DNA of 64,000 nt from Nymphaea colorata (GCF_008831285.2 NC_045142.1:9357952-9421951), one strand, 5' to 3'. Positions 11,978-24,477 are shown, counted from the first letter of the stretch. Translations and numbers: made by a program. Notes: generated by a model not told the origin, from the letters alone.

Positions 11978-12307
11978 CCCCCCACAATCCCCCTCTTTAG
12001 CAAGGGTTGGTCCTTGAGAGAAACTATAGTATATTCTCACTGGAAGACTTAGAGTTTCTCTTGAGCTCTCTCTCTCTCCCTCTTTCTCTTTTCATTTCTC
12101 TTTAACTAGGAGCAAGTTACAACTTTTCAAGAGAGCACCAAAGATCTTTCGGAGGACTCATCTACATCATCTTGAAGCTTCATTTGATGGTAAGTTCAAG
12201 ATTATTTCAAGCATGGTTGTTCATTTTCTCTAAGTTATTCTCACTAGAGGTATATAATCAATATCTCACCTCTTTCTTTCTTCATTTTTCTCTCTTCTTC
12301 CTCTCTC

Positions 12308-12735
12308 CATGGCCAAAGGAGATAGCTCTCAATCTCTATTTTAGAGACAAGAGGCTATGCAAGTGCACCGGTAGCATGCAAAGATGAGATGGTCTTTTAT
12401 TTTATGATTAAATCATTATCTCTCTCATTTCTTTCATATTTTCTTTCATCTCTCTTCATCTCCTCATGGCAAAAGGAGATAGCCCTCAATCTCTATTTTA
12501 GAGACAAGAGACTATGCTCAAGCGCACCAGGAGCATGAGAAGATGAGATGATCTTTCATTTCCATGTTTGAGTCAAGTTATTTCATTTCTTAAGTATAGT
12601 CTTGCCTTGCTTCCCCTCTTTCTCTCTTCCTCATTTTTCCATGGCTAAAGGATATAGCTCTCAATCTCTATTTTAGAGTCAAGAGACTATGCTCAAATGT
12701 ACCGGGAGTGTGAGAAAAAAAGATGATATTTTCTT
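12308..12735 (+). repeat. Three tandem hairpin-bearing units in the LTR leader
   Basis: Units begin at 12308, 12465 and 12640 with CATGGC(C/A/T)AAAGGA. Each contains a TCTCTA-TTT-TAGAGA inverted repeat (exact or nearly so) followed by an ATGCTC...GAGCAT inverted repeat around a GCACC loop; unit one has lost part of the second stem. They lie downstream of the TATA box, so they should be transcribed. The right LTR has four units. Confidence 0.8.
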
Positions 12736-12961
12736 TCATAGTTGAATCATGTTCTCCCTCTTGGTTGAATCTCTCTATCTCTTTTTCCTTCCATGAATAT
12801 TGTCTACATATTATCCATGCACAGTTGCTTGGTTTTCTATTTATATGTGAATATATGGCGATCCTCGTACCGTTGGGTGAGTCCCTTTCTTTCTTATTTT
12901 AAAATAAAACTTATGTTTCTAGAGTACTCCAAATACCAAAAATTTTGGTGATGCGAACATA

Positions 12962-12979
12962 TGGCGACCGTTATGAGAC
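12962..12979 (+). other. Primer binding site of the outer element (candidate)
   Basis: TGGCGACCGTTATGAGAC starts two bases after the LTR's CA terminus and begins with the TGG expected to pair with a tRNA CCA end. I cannot assign the tRNA with confidence. The young element has a related sequence in the same position. Confidence 0.7.
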
Positions 12980-13224
12980 CCGTCATCATTTGGCTACGAT
13001 TATAATTGATGCATTTTCACAAACTTGAACATCTTATATGTTGTCAATGATAAAACATGTTCCATTCTTGTCCTTATCGGCATTTCATTACATTATTTGA
13101 TTATATTTCATCTCTTGCATATAAGACTAATTGAGGATTATCACTCATGTTCACCTAGATCTAGTATGAAATACAACCCTCCTCAATTTAAGAGTTGTTT
13201 GAAAACAATGTTTGCTCTTCTATT

Positions 13225-14232
13225 TATTTCATAATTTTAGGCAACATTGCATTAGATACAACTAAGGACCTCCTCTTTTTTGTTTTCATAGGGAGAGATG
13301 ATAATATTACTAGATGAATTTACCGAAATACTAGACCTCCCTACCCCAACTTGTGACCCAAATGATCCATTGGAAAAATAATTCCTTATGAACCCAACCA
13401 AGGTCAATACAAATGACCTTATAGCCCATTTTACTGGACGAAGAATTGGCTCCTGGTAGAAAACCATGAGAGTCAAAGCATCAACCTGAAAAATTTGTAT
13501 GAAGAATTTGGATCCTATGTTGAACATTCCACTATACCTCGAAAAGCTATAGGAAGAATCAAATATTGTACGATGTTTTGCACAGTAAGAGTGACATTTT
13601 TCACCAATGAAAGTGACCTCCTAGATGTGTGTATTGTCCAACTTTTTTTAATATGGAGGCATAGTGGGACCCGACACTTGTCAGTATCAATGACGGCCTT
13701 GGCTTTTCTTTATCGAGGACTCCTCTGCTTCACCATTGAAGATACTGACTTCATAGAAGGATGCACATATGTTTTGCAATTGTGGTTTCTCAACCACGTG
13801 GGACCCCAAGCCAGTCCATTCAGAAACACTAATGGAGCATTGACAGTCTTAGAACAATAATGCCATTTGATTGAGCAGTTAGATGGCGATGAAATCATTT
13901 GGGACTGTTGGGATCGTCGTTAGGGTCTGCCTCGATACACTCACCATCATCATGGACGTACCACACTCTTGGGTCCTTACTTCATAGTTGATTATTGTGT
14001 TGATAGATGTATGAAACAATTCTCTCAGAGGCAGAAGATGGTTTCTATGCATGCACCAATTGGAGTTATTTCGGAATTCAACCTCAGCTCTCCTCAATGG
14101 GCGGCATTATTTGCAGTGACTCGACAAGAATGGAAAGCACAAATATCATACACTTGGTTCGCAGGCCCAGTGGTAAAGAAGGAATACACCGAGTGGTGGG
14201 ATGCCAACCGACCACCATCCATCTTTCCTTAA
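13225..14232 (+). pseudogene. PMD (plant mobile domain) ORF relic, outer element
   Basis: Broken homologue of the intact 403-residue ORF of the young element. Near 13255-13340 the frame reads RTSSFLFS-stop-GEMIILLDEF, matching the young copy's RTNTFWFPWGEMTITLDEF. Further on are MTALAFLYRGL and IEGCTYVLQLWFLNHVGP (13690-13805), and GPYFIVDYCVDRCMKQFSQRQ and the YTEWWDANRPPSI end (13970-14230). Several stops and frame changes interrupt it. It lies between the primer site and gag, the same order as in the young element, so the ORF was part of the family before the two lineages separated. Confidence 0.8.
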
Positions 14233-14406
14233 AAGTTTACATTGTTAATCTTGTACTTCTTATGTCGTCTTCAGTCATTGTCATCTTTATTAGCATTTTC
14301 TATGGATTTAACTTTTAAAAACTCTTAATGCAATATGAACTTTCATTTTGTCATCATTTCCTTCCAGTGACTCTTATCACAAGATGAATACTTGAAAGCT
14401 AACAAG

Positions 14407-16141
14407 ATGGATGAAACCACATCACAAGCTAAACAGACTCCTCAGAACGAGGTTTCATCTTCCGAGCTTAGGCCAGAAACAATTGGCTTCCCAGCAATTG
14501 AGCCAAAAGGCTTTCATATGTTTCAGTTGTTCATGGAGTGATTCATGAGAGAGCAAGAAGAACAAAAGACCTTGATGATTGCTCCAGAACCAGAGAATGA
14601 AAAAGCTACCAAGCAGAAGAGAAAAAAGAAAAACAACAAATCTTCTCCTACAGATCGAGATGAAGGTCATGTGGGCTCAGATTCAACAACTAGTAAGGAG
14701 GACAAACCCGTGTTGCTTCCTCTCTATAAGAAAAAGAAAACATAGAGAAACAATAAGGAAAAAAAAATTATGGTGGAAAGCAGGTCACCTAGCCCTATCA
14801 CCACTGGAAGTACGGAAGAAAAACCCAAAAGAAAGAGAAAGCCTACTAAAAAAGATAAAGACAAGGAAGTACATCTCCAGCAGTAGCTCGAACAGTGAAA
14901 GTTTTGTAGAAAAAGTAAAGGAGATCAAGGGCAAGAAGAAAAAGACAAAGCCAGAATTTATCGAGTCAAGTGACGATGAAAGTCCAACTAAGCGCAGATT
15001 CTATAAAATGGAGAAAATGGTGAACAGTCTTGAACTTAGGAGAAAAGGAAAACGTTCATATTCATGTGAGGATTATTACCTCGGTATTGAAGGGGATGAG
15101 GACATGAAAGGCTTACTTAGGGAGTCCATCCGATATGATGGAACCACATGCCCACATGTTCATCTTTCAACCTTCTTCAATGATTGCTACAAAATTCGGA
15201 CAAACAACAGAGCTTTGTTTTGCTATTTCCCAAAAAGTCTTGAAGGCATCGCCACACAGTGGTACAAAGAAAATGTCAACTCAGTAGAACTCAACGAATT
15301 TGACAAGTTGATTAACATGTTTGTCGAGAGATTTGAGCAGAATGTTCCCATGGCTCCAACCTTGAGTACCATTTGCAGTCTCCGTCAAGAACAAGGAGAA
15401 AAAGCTCAAAAATTCTTCCAAAAATGGAGAATCCAACGTAACAAAATGAAGGAGCCCATTTCTGAAACACAAGCTTTGTCACTCATCAGGAAGAATCTTG
15501 CCCAACCCTTGAAAAGTTGTATCTGCAACCCCTGATCAAGACTTTTACTGAGTTGATTGAACAAGCAAATTCGATAGAGGAAGGAATTGAGGAAGGTGAT
15601 GGAATCATTGCTCCTAAGTACAAGGAGGATGGTAAGAAAGGAGGGAGGACAAAGTTGCCGGCACGCTTTATAACTATTGTCGGCATTCGAAAGGACAGCA
15701 GCAATAGTTATAAGTATGGTAAAGAAGTTAGTCACATGAAGAACACACAGTTTTCTAAAGGAAATGGCGAAAAGAAAAACAAACATCGAGGCTAGAGTTA
15801 TGACTGAAAATTCACTCCTCTCAGTCAGTCTCGCGAGAAGATCCTGGAATATCTCTTTGCTAAAGGAACCGTCGTCTTACCAAAAACATCAGAACCTCCA
15901 AAAATAATGAAAGGAAATAAAAAAAAAATTGTGTAAGTTTCATCACACCCCTAGTCATGACACTGAAGATTGTTTTGTCCTCAAAAACATTATCCAAGAC
16001 TTCATCAACAAGGAGCTCGAAATTGGTGATGACAGCATCCCTGAGGTGTTGAGGAATCCATTTCCTGACCATGGGAAGGCGGCAGTGGCCATGATCACCA
16101 CATGCACTCCACTCCCCGTAGGAGCACATCTGACATTGTGA
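14407..16141 (+). pseudogene. gag relic, outer element
   Basis: Starts at an ATG at 14407; the first frame hits a TGA at about 14539 and then shifts. The main open block, 14579-15535, holds a Lys/Ser/Glu-rich N-terminal part with acidic serine clusters. The retrotransposon Gag core follows, with ALFCYFPKSLEGIATQWY and NMFVERFEQN. After further breaks the nucleocapsid-like motif C-KF-H-TPS-H-DTED-C (CX2HX4HX4C) appears at about 15932-15973. Gag forms the cytoplasmic particle and packages the element RNA; this copy cannot make it intact. The domain order matches the young element throughout. Confidence 0.85.
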
Positions 16142-16163
16142 TGAAAGCAGCTCACATAAAGTC

Positions 16164-17180
16164 ATGATGACAGATCAAAGTAAGAAACCTATGGATTTTA
16201 TTGTTATGACGAGTAACAAGATGGAAAATTCACCCAAAAAACTTCCAATAATCCCAAAGACTTTTATCCTTCGAAGTAGCAACGATGAATCATCAGATGA
16301 CTCTCCGGATGAAGATTTGTGCTACTTTGGTGAAGTCCTCCTCTTAGAAGAGTGTATGGTTGAGGGAGATTTGATTTGACCCAATAAGAACAAGTCAATT
16401 ACCTTTTTGGAGAAGGACCTCTCAAAATGGGGATATTTTCATGATGCTCTTTACATCGTCGTCCAGGTCAATGGAATGACTGTGTCACATGTATTGGTCG
16501 ACGAAGGAAATGGCTTAAATATTTGTCATGATCTCACGGCCAAAGCTTTGGGATTTCGTGAAGATAAATATCGTTCTGATAATATCAAGATCTACGGATA
16601 CGATGGCCGAGGCATGAACAACAAAGGTACCCTCGACATGAATGTGATCATTGAAAACACTAGCTATCACATTGTATTTCATGTGGTAAATGTACCACCA
16701 TCATATAACTTGCTTTTGGGACGACTTTAGATCCACCAAGTACAAGGGATCTCATCCACTCTTCATCAATGCCTCAAATGGAATTTTGGCCCCTCAGTCA
16801 TCACCTTACGCGTTGAAGATCCGATCGAAATATTGGTACAGCTCATGCTCCCTAGGCCAATTGATTCAGTGGATGTACCCAATATAAGAACATCAAAGGA
16901 CAGACCTTTGAAAGAAGAGATGCAGAAAATGGAGATAAGGTGAGTCATCAGGGGGTGCTCATACCATTTCAAGCAATCGTGCAAGTTATCAAAAACATCC
17001 TTATATATTCTTTTCATGGAAAACTCTTAAGGGATTTCAGTTGCTTCTCAAAGGTGGTTATCGTCCGTTCAGTGTCCTCGAGAAAAATGAAGATGACCTC
17101 TTGCAGCTGATCAGTATCCATTTTCATATGAACACCAGAGGATTGGGATATCATGAAGAAGATCTTGTGAGCAGATAGTG
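16164..17180 (+). pseudogene. Protease and G-patch relic, outer element
   Basis: 16407-16730 encodes the retropepsin domain: ALYIVVQVNGMTVSHVLVD, then a Gly-poor active-site loop (D-E-G where D-G/T/S-G is usual), and the terminal YNLLLGRL. An Asp is kept at the catalytic position, but the following residue is unusual. Downstream, at about 17040-17160, a G-patch-like segment (GGYRPFSVLEKNEDD...RGLGY) can be read after frame breaks. The inserted linker upstream (16164-16379) is acidic and of unknown role. Decayed. Confidence 0.75.
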
Positions 17181-17439
17181 TTCACCGTTGTCTCAAATCG
17201 TCACATGAATTTTGTAATCTTGAACTTCTTTTGAACTTCTTTTTGTCTGGTCTCATGAGATGACCCTCTTTATGAACTAAGAACTTCTTTTTGATATGAA
17301 ATGCAAATTAATCTTTTGTTATCAATTTCAATTTTGTTCAACTTTTCCTTTATCCTCCTCTTTAGAGGATGTCAAAATTCAACATGTCTCAATTTCTTCT
17401 TTTTTCTCGGAAGTCCCCCCCCCCAGAAAATATTTGTCA

Positions 17440-20400
17440 AACAAGCCGTCTATGAAATGGAATCTATGACAATACCCGAGTCAGAATTACCAGAATTCTC
17501 TCAGATTCAGAAACAAGTACATCCCTCGTCCATGGCTGAGGATCCAATTGAAGAGATTAATATTGGAACCAGTGAGGACCCTAAAATCCTTCAAATTGTT
17601 ACCAGTTTGTCAGTATACGAGAAGAAAAGATTGGTGGACTTTCTTATAAGCAACCAAGAAGCTTTTGCATTGACCTATGAAGATATGCTGAGCTTAGACC
17701 CCCAGTTGGTTGAACATTGTTTGCTCTTAATCCTATTTGCAGGCCAGTTAAGCAAAAATTGTGCAAGCTTGATCCTCGACTAGAAGGGTCTGTAAAAGAA
17801 GGATTAGATGACCTACTGAAGGCAAAATTCATTTGTGTCATTGATTACCCAGAGTGGTTGGCTAATATTGTGGTTGTCCCCAAGAAAAATGATAAAGTCA
17901 GATTATGCATCGACTTTCGAGACCTGAATAAAGCCACGCCAAAAGATGATTATCCACTTCCAAACATCGATCTATTGGTTGATAGTACTGCAGGACATGC
18001 AATGTTCTCTTTTATGGATGGATATTTGAGCTATAACCAAATCAAACTAGCAGTCAATGATCAACCTAAGACTACTTTTACTACACCCTGTGGCACTTTC
18101 TGTTATACGGTGATGTCGTTTGGGTTGAAAAACGCTGGAGCAACTTATCAAAGAGCCATGGCTGCTATCTTCCATGATCAGATACACAAAATCATAGATG
18201 CATATATCGATGACATATTGATCAAATCCAAGACAAGAGAAGACCACAATGAAACTCTCGCCCAAGTATTTGAGAGGCTCTTACGGTACAAGCTTCGTTT
18301 GAATCCTCAAAAATGTGTGTTTGGGATTGAATCGGTAAACTTTTAGGTTTCATGGTTAGTAAAAAAAGGGTCAAGATGGATCTTACCAAAGCTAAAGCTA
18401 TCATCGATATGCCACCACCAATCAATATCAGGGAACTATGAAATTTGTAAGGGCGAATCCAGTCCATTAGACGATTCATTTCCAATCTGGTCATGAGATG
18501 CAAGCCATTCAACCAATTATTGAGAAAAGGTGTCAAGTTTGAATAGGATTTTGAATGTCAACAATCGTTTGAAAAGGTCAAGAGATACCTCCTAAATCCA
18601 CCAATTCTAAAACCCCTAAGGTTGGGAAGACCATTGTTGCTTTACATTACAGTAAATGAGACGGCATGTGTGGCATTTTGGTACAATATGAGGAAGGAAG
18701 TCGCATTGAGCAAGCAATTTATTACATTAACAAAACTTTTGTTCAATACGAGAATAAGTACTCTCCAATAAAAAAACTTGTCTGGCATTGGTTTGGATGT
18801 GTCAGAAACTGAGACATTATTTATTAGCTTGTGAGGTCAAGATACTCTGCAAGCTAAATCCTCTTAAGTACATATTGGAACAACCCTTCCTTAGTGGACA
18901 CATTGCCAAATGGCAAGTTTTATTGATGCAATATGATCTTGAATATGTGTCCCAGAAGTCAATCAATGGACAAACAATTGCGGATCAGTTTGCAGACTTT
19001 TTCCAGTGCAAAGAAATCAGAACTAACAATAAGTTTCCATATGAACATGTACTAAGATCGGAAATGGTTCCGATATGGAAGATGTACTTTGATGGATCCA
19101 GGAACGTGATGGGAGCTGGTATAGGCATTTTACTCATCACTCCAGAAGATGAAATGATCTCATATTCTTTGAAACTCAACTTTCCATGTACCCATAACAT
19201 GGCGGAATGTGAAGCTCTCATTCAAGGACTTCGTTCGTTATTGAGTTTTCAAATGAAAATGGTGCATGCCTTCTGCGACTCTCAACTTATTATAAACCAA
19301 GTGAATGGAGAATGGCAAGTCAAAGACGAAAAGTTGGTTTCATATCAAGAGATCGCTACCTCCTTAATCCGTCAATTTCAAGAAGTGCAACTGGTTCACA
19401 TAAAGAAAGAATGTAACCCTATTGCGGATGGCCTCGCGAGTCTAGGATCCACCATCACTTTTCGAACCAATGAAGCAATTCATTCTTTTGAGATTGGAAG
19501 ATTGAAACACCCTACTTTTTGAAGCAATGACGCATGTTCAAAATGTACATTAAAAGCGAAGAATTGCCGACTGGAATGTCCAAAAATGAACAGAAATCAA
19601 TTCAACGTTTGTCAGCAAAGTACTTTATCCTTGCAAGGGTGCTATACAGACATAGGTTTAGTACTGAATACTCTTGGTGCCTTGATGAGTATGAGGTGAA
19701 GAAAGTCATTGAAGAATCATATAGAGGAGACTGTGGGGGCCACGTCAGTTACCAAACCCTCACCAAACAGATAATTCGAGCATGGTATTGTTGGCCTACT
19801 ATGCAAAAAGATTGTCACCAATTCGTCAAAAGATGCAAAGAATGTCAACTGCATGCTCCAGTGATCCATGCCTCAGCCTCTCACTTGCATTCGGTGACCT
19901 CTCCTTGGCCATTTTCATTGTGCGTATTTGACGTGGACGGACCAATATCCCCTGCAGCTTCTAATAGTCATAAGTATTTTCTTGCTGCAACATACTATTT
20001 TACCAAATGGGTAGAAGTCGTAACACTCAAAACTGTGGAAGGACGTCATGTAGTGTCTTTCATTCACAAAAATCTTATTTGCAGATTTGGAGTCCCTCGT
20101 GATATAGTATCTGACAACGAGACTTATTTTAAAAATGAAAAGATGAGACAGTTATGCAACAAATACTGTATCATGCATCACTTTTCAGCTCCTTATTACC
20201 CCCAAGAAAATGGACAAGCAGAGACCACCAATAAGATTCTGATCTGCATCCTGAAATGGACAGTGGAAACGAGAAGAGACTGGCATGAAAAGATGCATAA
20301 CACTCTGTGGGCATATCGCACAACTATGAGAACTCCAACAAATGCTACTCCAGCAGAGCTAGTCTACAGAACAGAAGTGGTTCTACCACTACATATGTTG

Positions 20401-20770
20401 AAACCCGCTTTGAAGTTCGCTTCTCTCATAGAGCTTCCTTTAAATCAATATCAGTAGAAAAGGCTAGTGCAGCTTGATTTGGTAGATGAAAAGAGGCTAA
20501 AAGCGGCCGAGCATGCTGAAGCTTATCGCCAAAGAGTGGCTAGACAATTTGCCAAGTCAGTTATCGAGAGAGTTCAAAGTGAATGACTTAGTCATGCGAT
20601 CAGTGGTATTCTTCAGAGGACAACCACGTGGTAAGTGGGCACCAAACTGGGAAGGCCCATATGTTGTTAAAGAAGCCTTGCCCCGAAATTCATACCGACT
20701 GATTAATGCTGATGGGGTGGAACTTGCTGATCATGTTAATGGCCTTCACTTCAAGAAATTCTACACTTAG
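17440..20770 (+). pseudogene. pol relic (RT, RNase H x2, integrase), outer element
   Basis: Blocks in order: N-terminal EEINIGTSEDPKILQI region (about 17550); RT with CIDFRDLNKATPKDDYPLP and AYIDDILIKS (about 18200-18230, the catalytic Asp pair kept); a degraded first RNase H (18540-18900); the second, archaeal-type RNase H with YFDGS, AECEALIQGL, FCDSQ and IADGLASLG (19080-19450); integrase with the H-H-C-C zinc region and the three acidic residues (19700-20240); and a C-terminal WEGPYVV motif (about 20655). Breaks include a frame change near 17740, another near 18345, stops at about 18437, 18544 and 19520, and a TAG at 20456. Protein similarity to the young element is high, so they are sister families. 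Confidence 0.9.
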
Positions 20771-20914
20771 TCCTCTTGTATTCACTTTCCAATCAATGAC
20801 AAATATTTGTGTTTTCACATCCAGTCTACCATTCAATCTAGATTCTTCTTGATTGTAAAACATGATATTACAATGGGGCATTTTTTTATTATTATCAATC
20901 AAGATTTAAGGGGA
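20771..20914 (+). other. Start of outer element 3' untranslated region
   Basis: About 145 bp between the pol stop and the insertion point of the young element. The sequence resumes at 49378. Confidence 0.7.
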
Positions 20915-20919
20915 CCTGC
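20915..20919. other. 5-bp target site duplication (CCTGC), left
   Basis: CCTGC immediately precedes the first LTR base (TGTTCGC...). The same five bases follow the last LTR base at 49373-49377. A 5-bp duplication is standard for Ty3/gypsy integrase and shows that the assembled triple-LTR block occupies a single insertion site. Confidence 0.9.
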
Positions 20920-23349
20920 TGTTCGCACCCCACTCCCTTTTCAAGAAGGTCGAAATGTGAGTCAGCAAAATTCTTTTAAAATTGGGGTTTTGAGAAAATT
21001 TTCAAGAGAAAGGGATCCGCTCGTCGGTACGAGGTCCAACCGTTCCTGCCGCCTTTAACAGGGGTAATTAGACCAAGGACTAAGGATCATTTGGATCATA
21101 TACGAGTTATTGATGTAAGTCCTATATGTTTATGCATTGAGGTTTTGGATTCAAGAACCGAAATTCATTTTTTTGAATAAATGAATTTGAATATTGGGGG
21201 TTTTCAAGTTGGTTTAAAAACCTTTGTTTTGGTGTTATTTGAAACACATAATTCTTGAGGATTTTTGAAGATTTGGAATTGAGTTCTTTGTTGTGAACTC
21301 TAGATGATGATGATCATCTTATGATAAAAATTGATTTTGAACTCTTCTTTTGTCAAATCATGTGATTTGTAGAATTCATTCTTTTGAAAGAACATGGGTT
21401 CCAAATTGTTAGAAAACATGTTGTTTTTCAAATGCACTTTGGCCAAAAGATTATGAATGCATTGCTTGTGTTTTCTTTTGAAGTTAAGTGAAGTTTACAA
21501 ATTCTCATTGCAATATGACTTGGTCACTTTTTGCAACTTAAATTTGAATCACTTAATTTCTTGAGAATGTGCATGTGGTGCCATTGATTTTGAGTGAAAG
21601 TGAATGCATGAAACGAGAATGGAAACTATATGGAAAATTCATTCTTCTCTCTCTCATAATCCATCAAGATTCATTCATATGAAACATACATTCTTCACTC
21701 CCTCATAATCTCTCAAAGTCCGTATTGCACGTCATACAATCTATACATGAAGATTGATTAAAATGTAGGACTTTCTCTATATGTGCTCATTATATGATTA
21801 AGCACATGAATTAGAGACGTAGTCCATAAGCTTGAGGCTTGACATAAAATTATCAAAATGATGAAAATATATAAATGATGTCAAGTTCAATCTTTGAAAC
21901 AGATGGGAGACATGGATGACGTCCACTTTTGTCTCAAAATAGCTAAAAATCAGACCTTGTGTTGATTTAAATAGCTGAAAATTGTGGACATTGATTCCAA
22001 TAAGGACTTGTTTCTTAGATAGAAACAATGAGTTTTTCAAATCTATTCAAATTCCAGATTTCGTAGTAATGAAATCATCAACTCCTTTGGATGATTCTAG
22101 GATGGTTGGTATTTCAAATACGTAAATTTTGATATTCTTAAACCAATTCCTATAAAACATGGTCTGATTTCAACAACATACATACATCTTACGTATGGGT
22201 TTGCTGAAATTAAGTAAAAATGAAATGAAAGTAATTTATAATCTTGCACTAAAAAAATCAATAAAAATGGCCCATTTCCTTAAAGACCGGTTTGGAAACA
22301 TGTTCCAACCTGATTTTAAGGGAGGAATGTAATTTTTGACAAGAAATCGGATGCATATATGTACATATATAACAATGTATACATATACGTACCTTACTTT
22401 TCAAAATGAAATTTTATCAAGGGACCGCATGACTCATGAATCATGATGATTCATGGCTGGGTTCTTTTATGTAGGAAGATTGAGAACTTGTTTCAAATCT
22501 TCCCTACTACCCTTGATTAATTAAATTGAAAGACATGAATCAAAATGACTGTGAATAAGAAAGAAAATAAAACAATACTCAAGCTTATTCGTCCATCATT
22601 TCGCCATGCAAGGGTGGATCACATTCATAAAAACGTATCCATCCCTTATAGGCATTTTCATCATACGTGATGTAGCAAAATCACTCTCTCACCGTGGGAT
22701 TCTCTCATGGTAGGGAGTTCAAAATGGTATTAAGTTGGTTCCTTTGAAAGGGACGTGGCCTTGGGGCCCATTTCGAAATTTGATACTTGGGTTCATATTT
22801 AAGAAAAACCGACATATGCATGCATTATGCATTAACATGTACATTGAAGCGTAGGTTTCCCTTAGCTGGACATCCCAGCCGTAAGCAAATGAAAATAAAC
22901 CCTCCCACGAATTGTTGGAATTAAAATAAATCAACAATAAGCTAAAGTAGAAGAGAAGTAAGTTAAGATCACCTACCTTGCGGTCGGTCTTGATGTTTGT
23001 CCTTCGTCTTCACTTGTTTTCTAACCCAAGCAATCCTAAGCAAGAATCCAACCGTGGATTCAAGCTTAGCAAAGCTAGAATAAGAAATAGCTTGCTTGCT
23101 GGAATTTGGAGTGGTAAAGAGGGCTTCTCACCACGAAAATCCTAAGTAAGGGTTCACTTAAGCACCCTAACTTAGCAAAATCAATGGGGAAGATAGAAGA
23201 AAGTGAAGAAGAGAATGTGAGAAAAAGGGGAAGGGGGCTTGGACGAACCTCTTCTCTCTTCCTTGGCTTCTCCCTCCTAGCTCCTTGGCTGCAGCAATTT
23301 GATAGAATGCTCCAAAATTTCGTCCTCCCCCTTGGTGGCCAAGGGGAGG

Positions 23350-23357
23350 TTTATATA
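23350..23357 (-). promoter_or_regulatory. LTR TATA box (TATATAAA), LTR 1
   Basis: On the minus strand CTATATAAACC sits in a GC-richer stretch between CCTCCTCCT and CTCCCCTTGG. It defines a U3 of about 1.4 kb and leaves a long R-U5 of about 2.4 kb. In this copy it lies in the 3' LTR and would drive transcription into the outer element. Confidence 0.65.
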
Positions 23358-24446
23358 GAGGAGGAGGTGGGTTCAACCACCTTCTTAACTCACCTTGGGA
23401 ACTTACTTAAGACCTTGCGGACTTGTAAAATGAGTTAAATAGACTTTAAAGGCTCTAATTGACCATTTCTCAGCCCATTTCCACGAGCTAGGTGGGCTGG
23501 GCTAGGTTTGGTCAACTTGGGTTCAGACCTAGGTGACCATTTTGACCAAAATTTTGGATGAAAATGCCCTTACACAGGGTTTTGCCCTTATTTTGTACTA
23601 TTTATTTATTTTTTGTTTGAAATCGAGCTTATAAGGTTAAAACCTAGTTACTAAGCTCCAAATGCCATTGAATTATGATAATTAAATTTAAATTTTAATA
23701 AAATTTAAAAATTTTATCAAATTTGGTTCGAAAAGGGTATTTTCGTCCAAAACTTGATTGAAAATGGATTTCAACCGAATCAAACTTTCACTTGAGAAAT
23801 TCAATTTAAATTTGGTATTTGATTCAAGCATTTGACAAATTCAAATGTTTATTTGCCTTTCATAAACCATTTTAGGCTTTTTAATCTTAAGTTGACCGCA
23901 GAAGGGCAAAATTGTCCAAATTGATCAATTTCGACCAATTGACCAAAGTCAAAGCTCATTTGCAAGTAGTTTGACTTTATTTGAGGTAATTTGATAAATT
24001 TGGGTCAAGAAAGCTCTTAATTGAGCTAAATTGTACTTTGACTGAGTTTAGTCAAAGTGGGTTTGGTTCGGTCAAAGTCTATTTTCGTCCATTAATTGGA
24101 TCATGAGACAGACTTACGTTTTGACTATGTTGAGCCCATGGTGACCGAACCTAGCTGGAATTGGCACCACATTTGAGTGCACCCGGGTCAAACCTACTTG
24201 GATTAAGTAGGTTAGGTGAGTTTGACCAGTCTAGTAATTGCTTCCTTAGAAATGATTTTTTTCTTTAAGGAGGATCTGGTTAAAGAAGAGAGAGAGACAT
24301 AAATGTCTCTCTTTTCCTAGGTTTCTCCTTTATTTCTTCTTGAAAATGACTTTTCTTCAATTAATTTGAGAGAAAATATTTATTTATTATTTTTTTTTGA
24401 CATGGAGGGGGGCATGGCCCCTGGGGAGGGCTCTTGACCACACGGG

Positions 24447-24477
24447 CTAGGTGGGGCCCACACGTGGGTCCCACGTA
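24447..24477. promoter_or_regulatory. GGGCCCAC / CACGTG / CCACGT motif cluster in U3
   Basis: Within 30 bp the U3 carries GTGGGGCCCAC, a palindromic CACGTG (24461-24466) and CCACGTAG. In plants CACGTG and ACGTGG are bZIP/bHLH-type sites and GGGCCCAC is a TCP-type site. The same cluster is present in LTR 3 (CACGTG at 49092-49097). Binding is inferred from motif only. Confidence 0.45.

Larger units (their letters stand above)
11352..12959 (+). repeat. Outer element left LTR (5' truncated, 1.6-kb internal deletion)
   Basis: Similarity to the right LTR starts at TTAAAAACTCATTTCTC and ends at ...GCGAACA, the expected CA-3' terminus. Compared with the 3707-bp right LTR it lacks the first ~215 bp. 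It also lacks about 1610 bp between 51654 and 53264 of the right copy and one internal repeat unit. The three losses together account for its 1608-bp length. Confidence 0.9.

Noticed and set aside
12962-12979. Assignment of the primer site to a specific tRNA
   Set aside because: The TGG start is clear but the rest does not let me choose a tRNA from memory with confidence.
13710-14318. Additional minus- and plus-strand frames over the old PMD relic
   Set aside because: They are other-frame readings of the decayed PMD ORF.
23167-23438. Frames inside LTR 1 and LTR 3 near the TATA box
   Set aside because: Overlap the promoter region in both orientations and have low-complexity Pro/Gly/Glu composition; noncoding LTR is the simpler reading.
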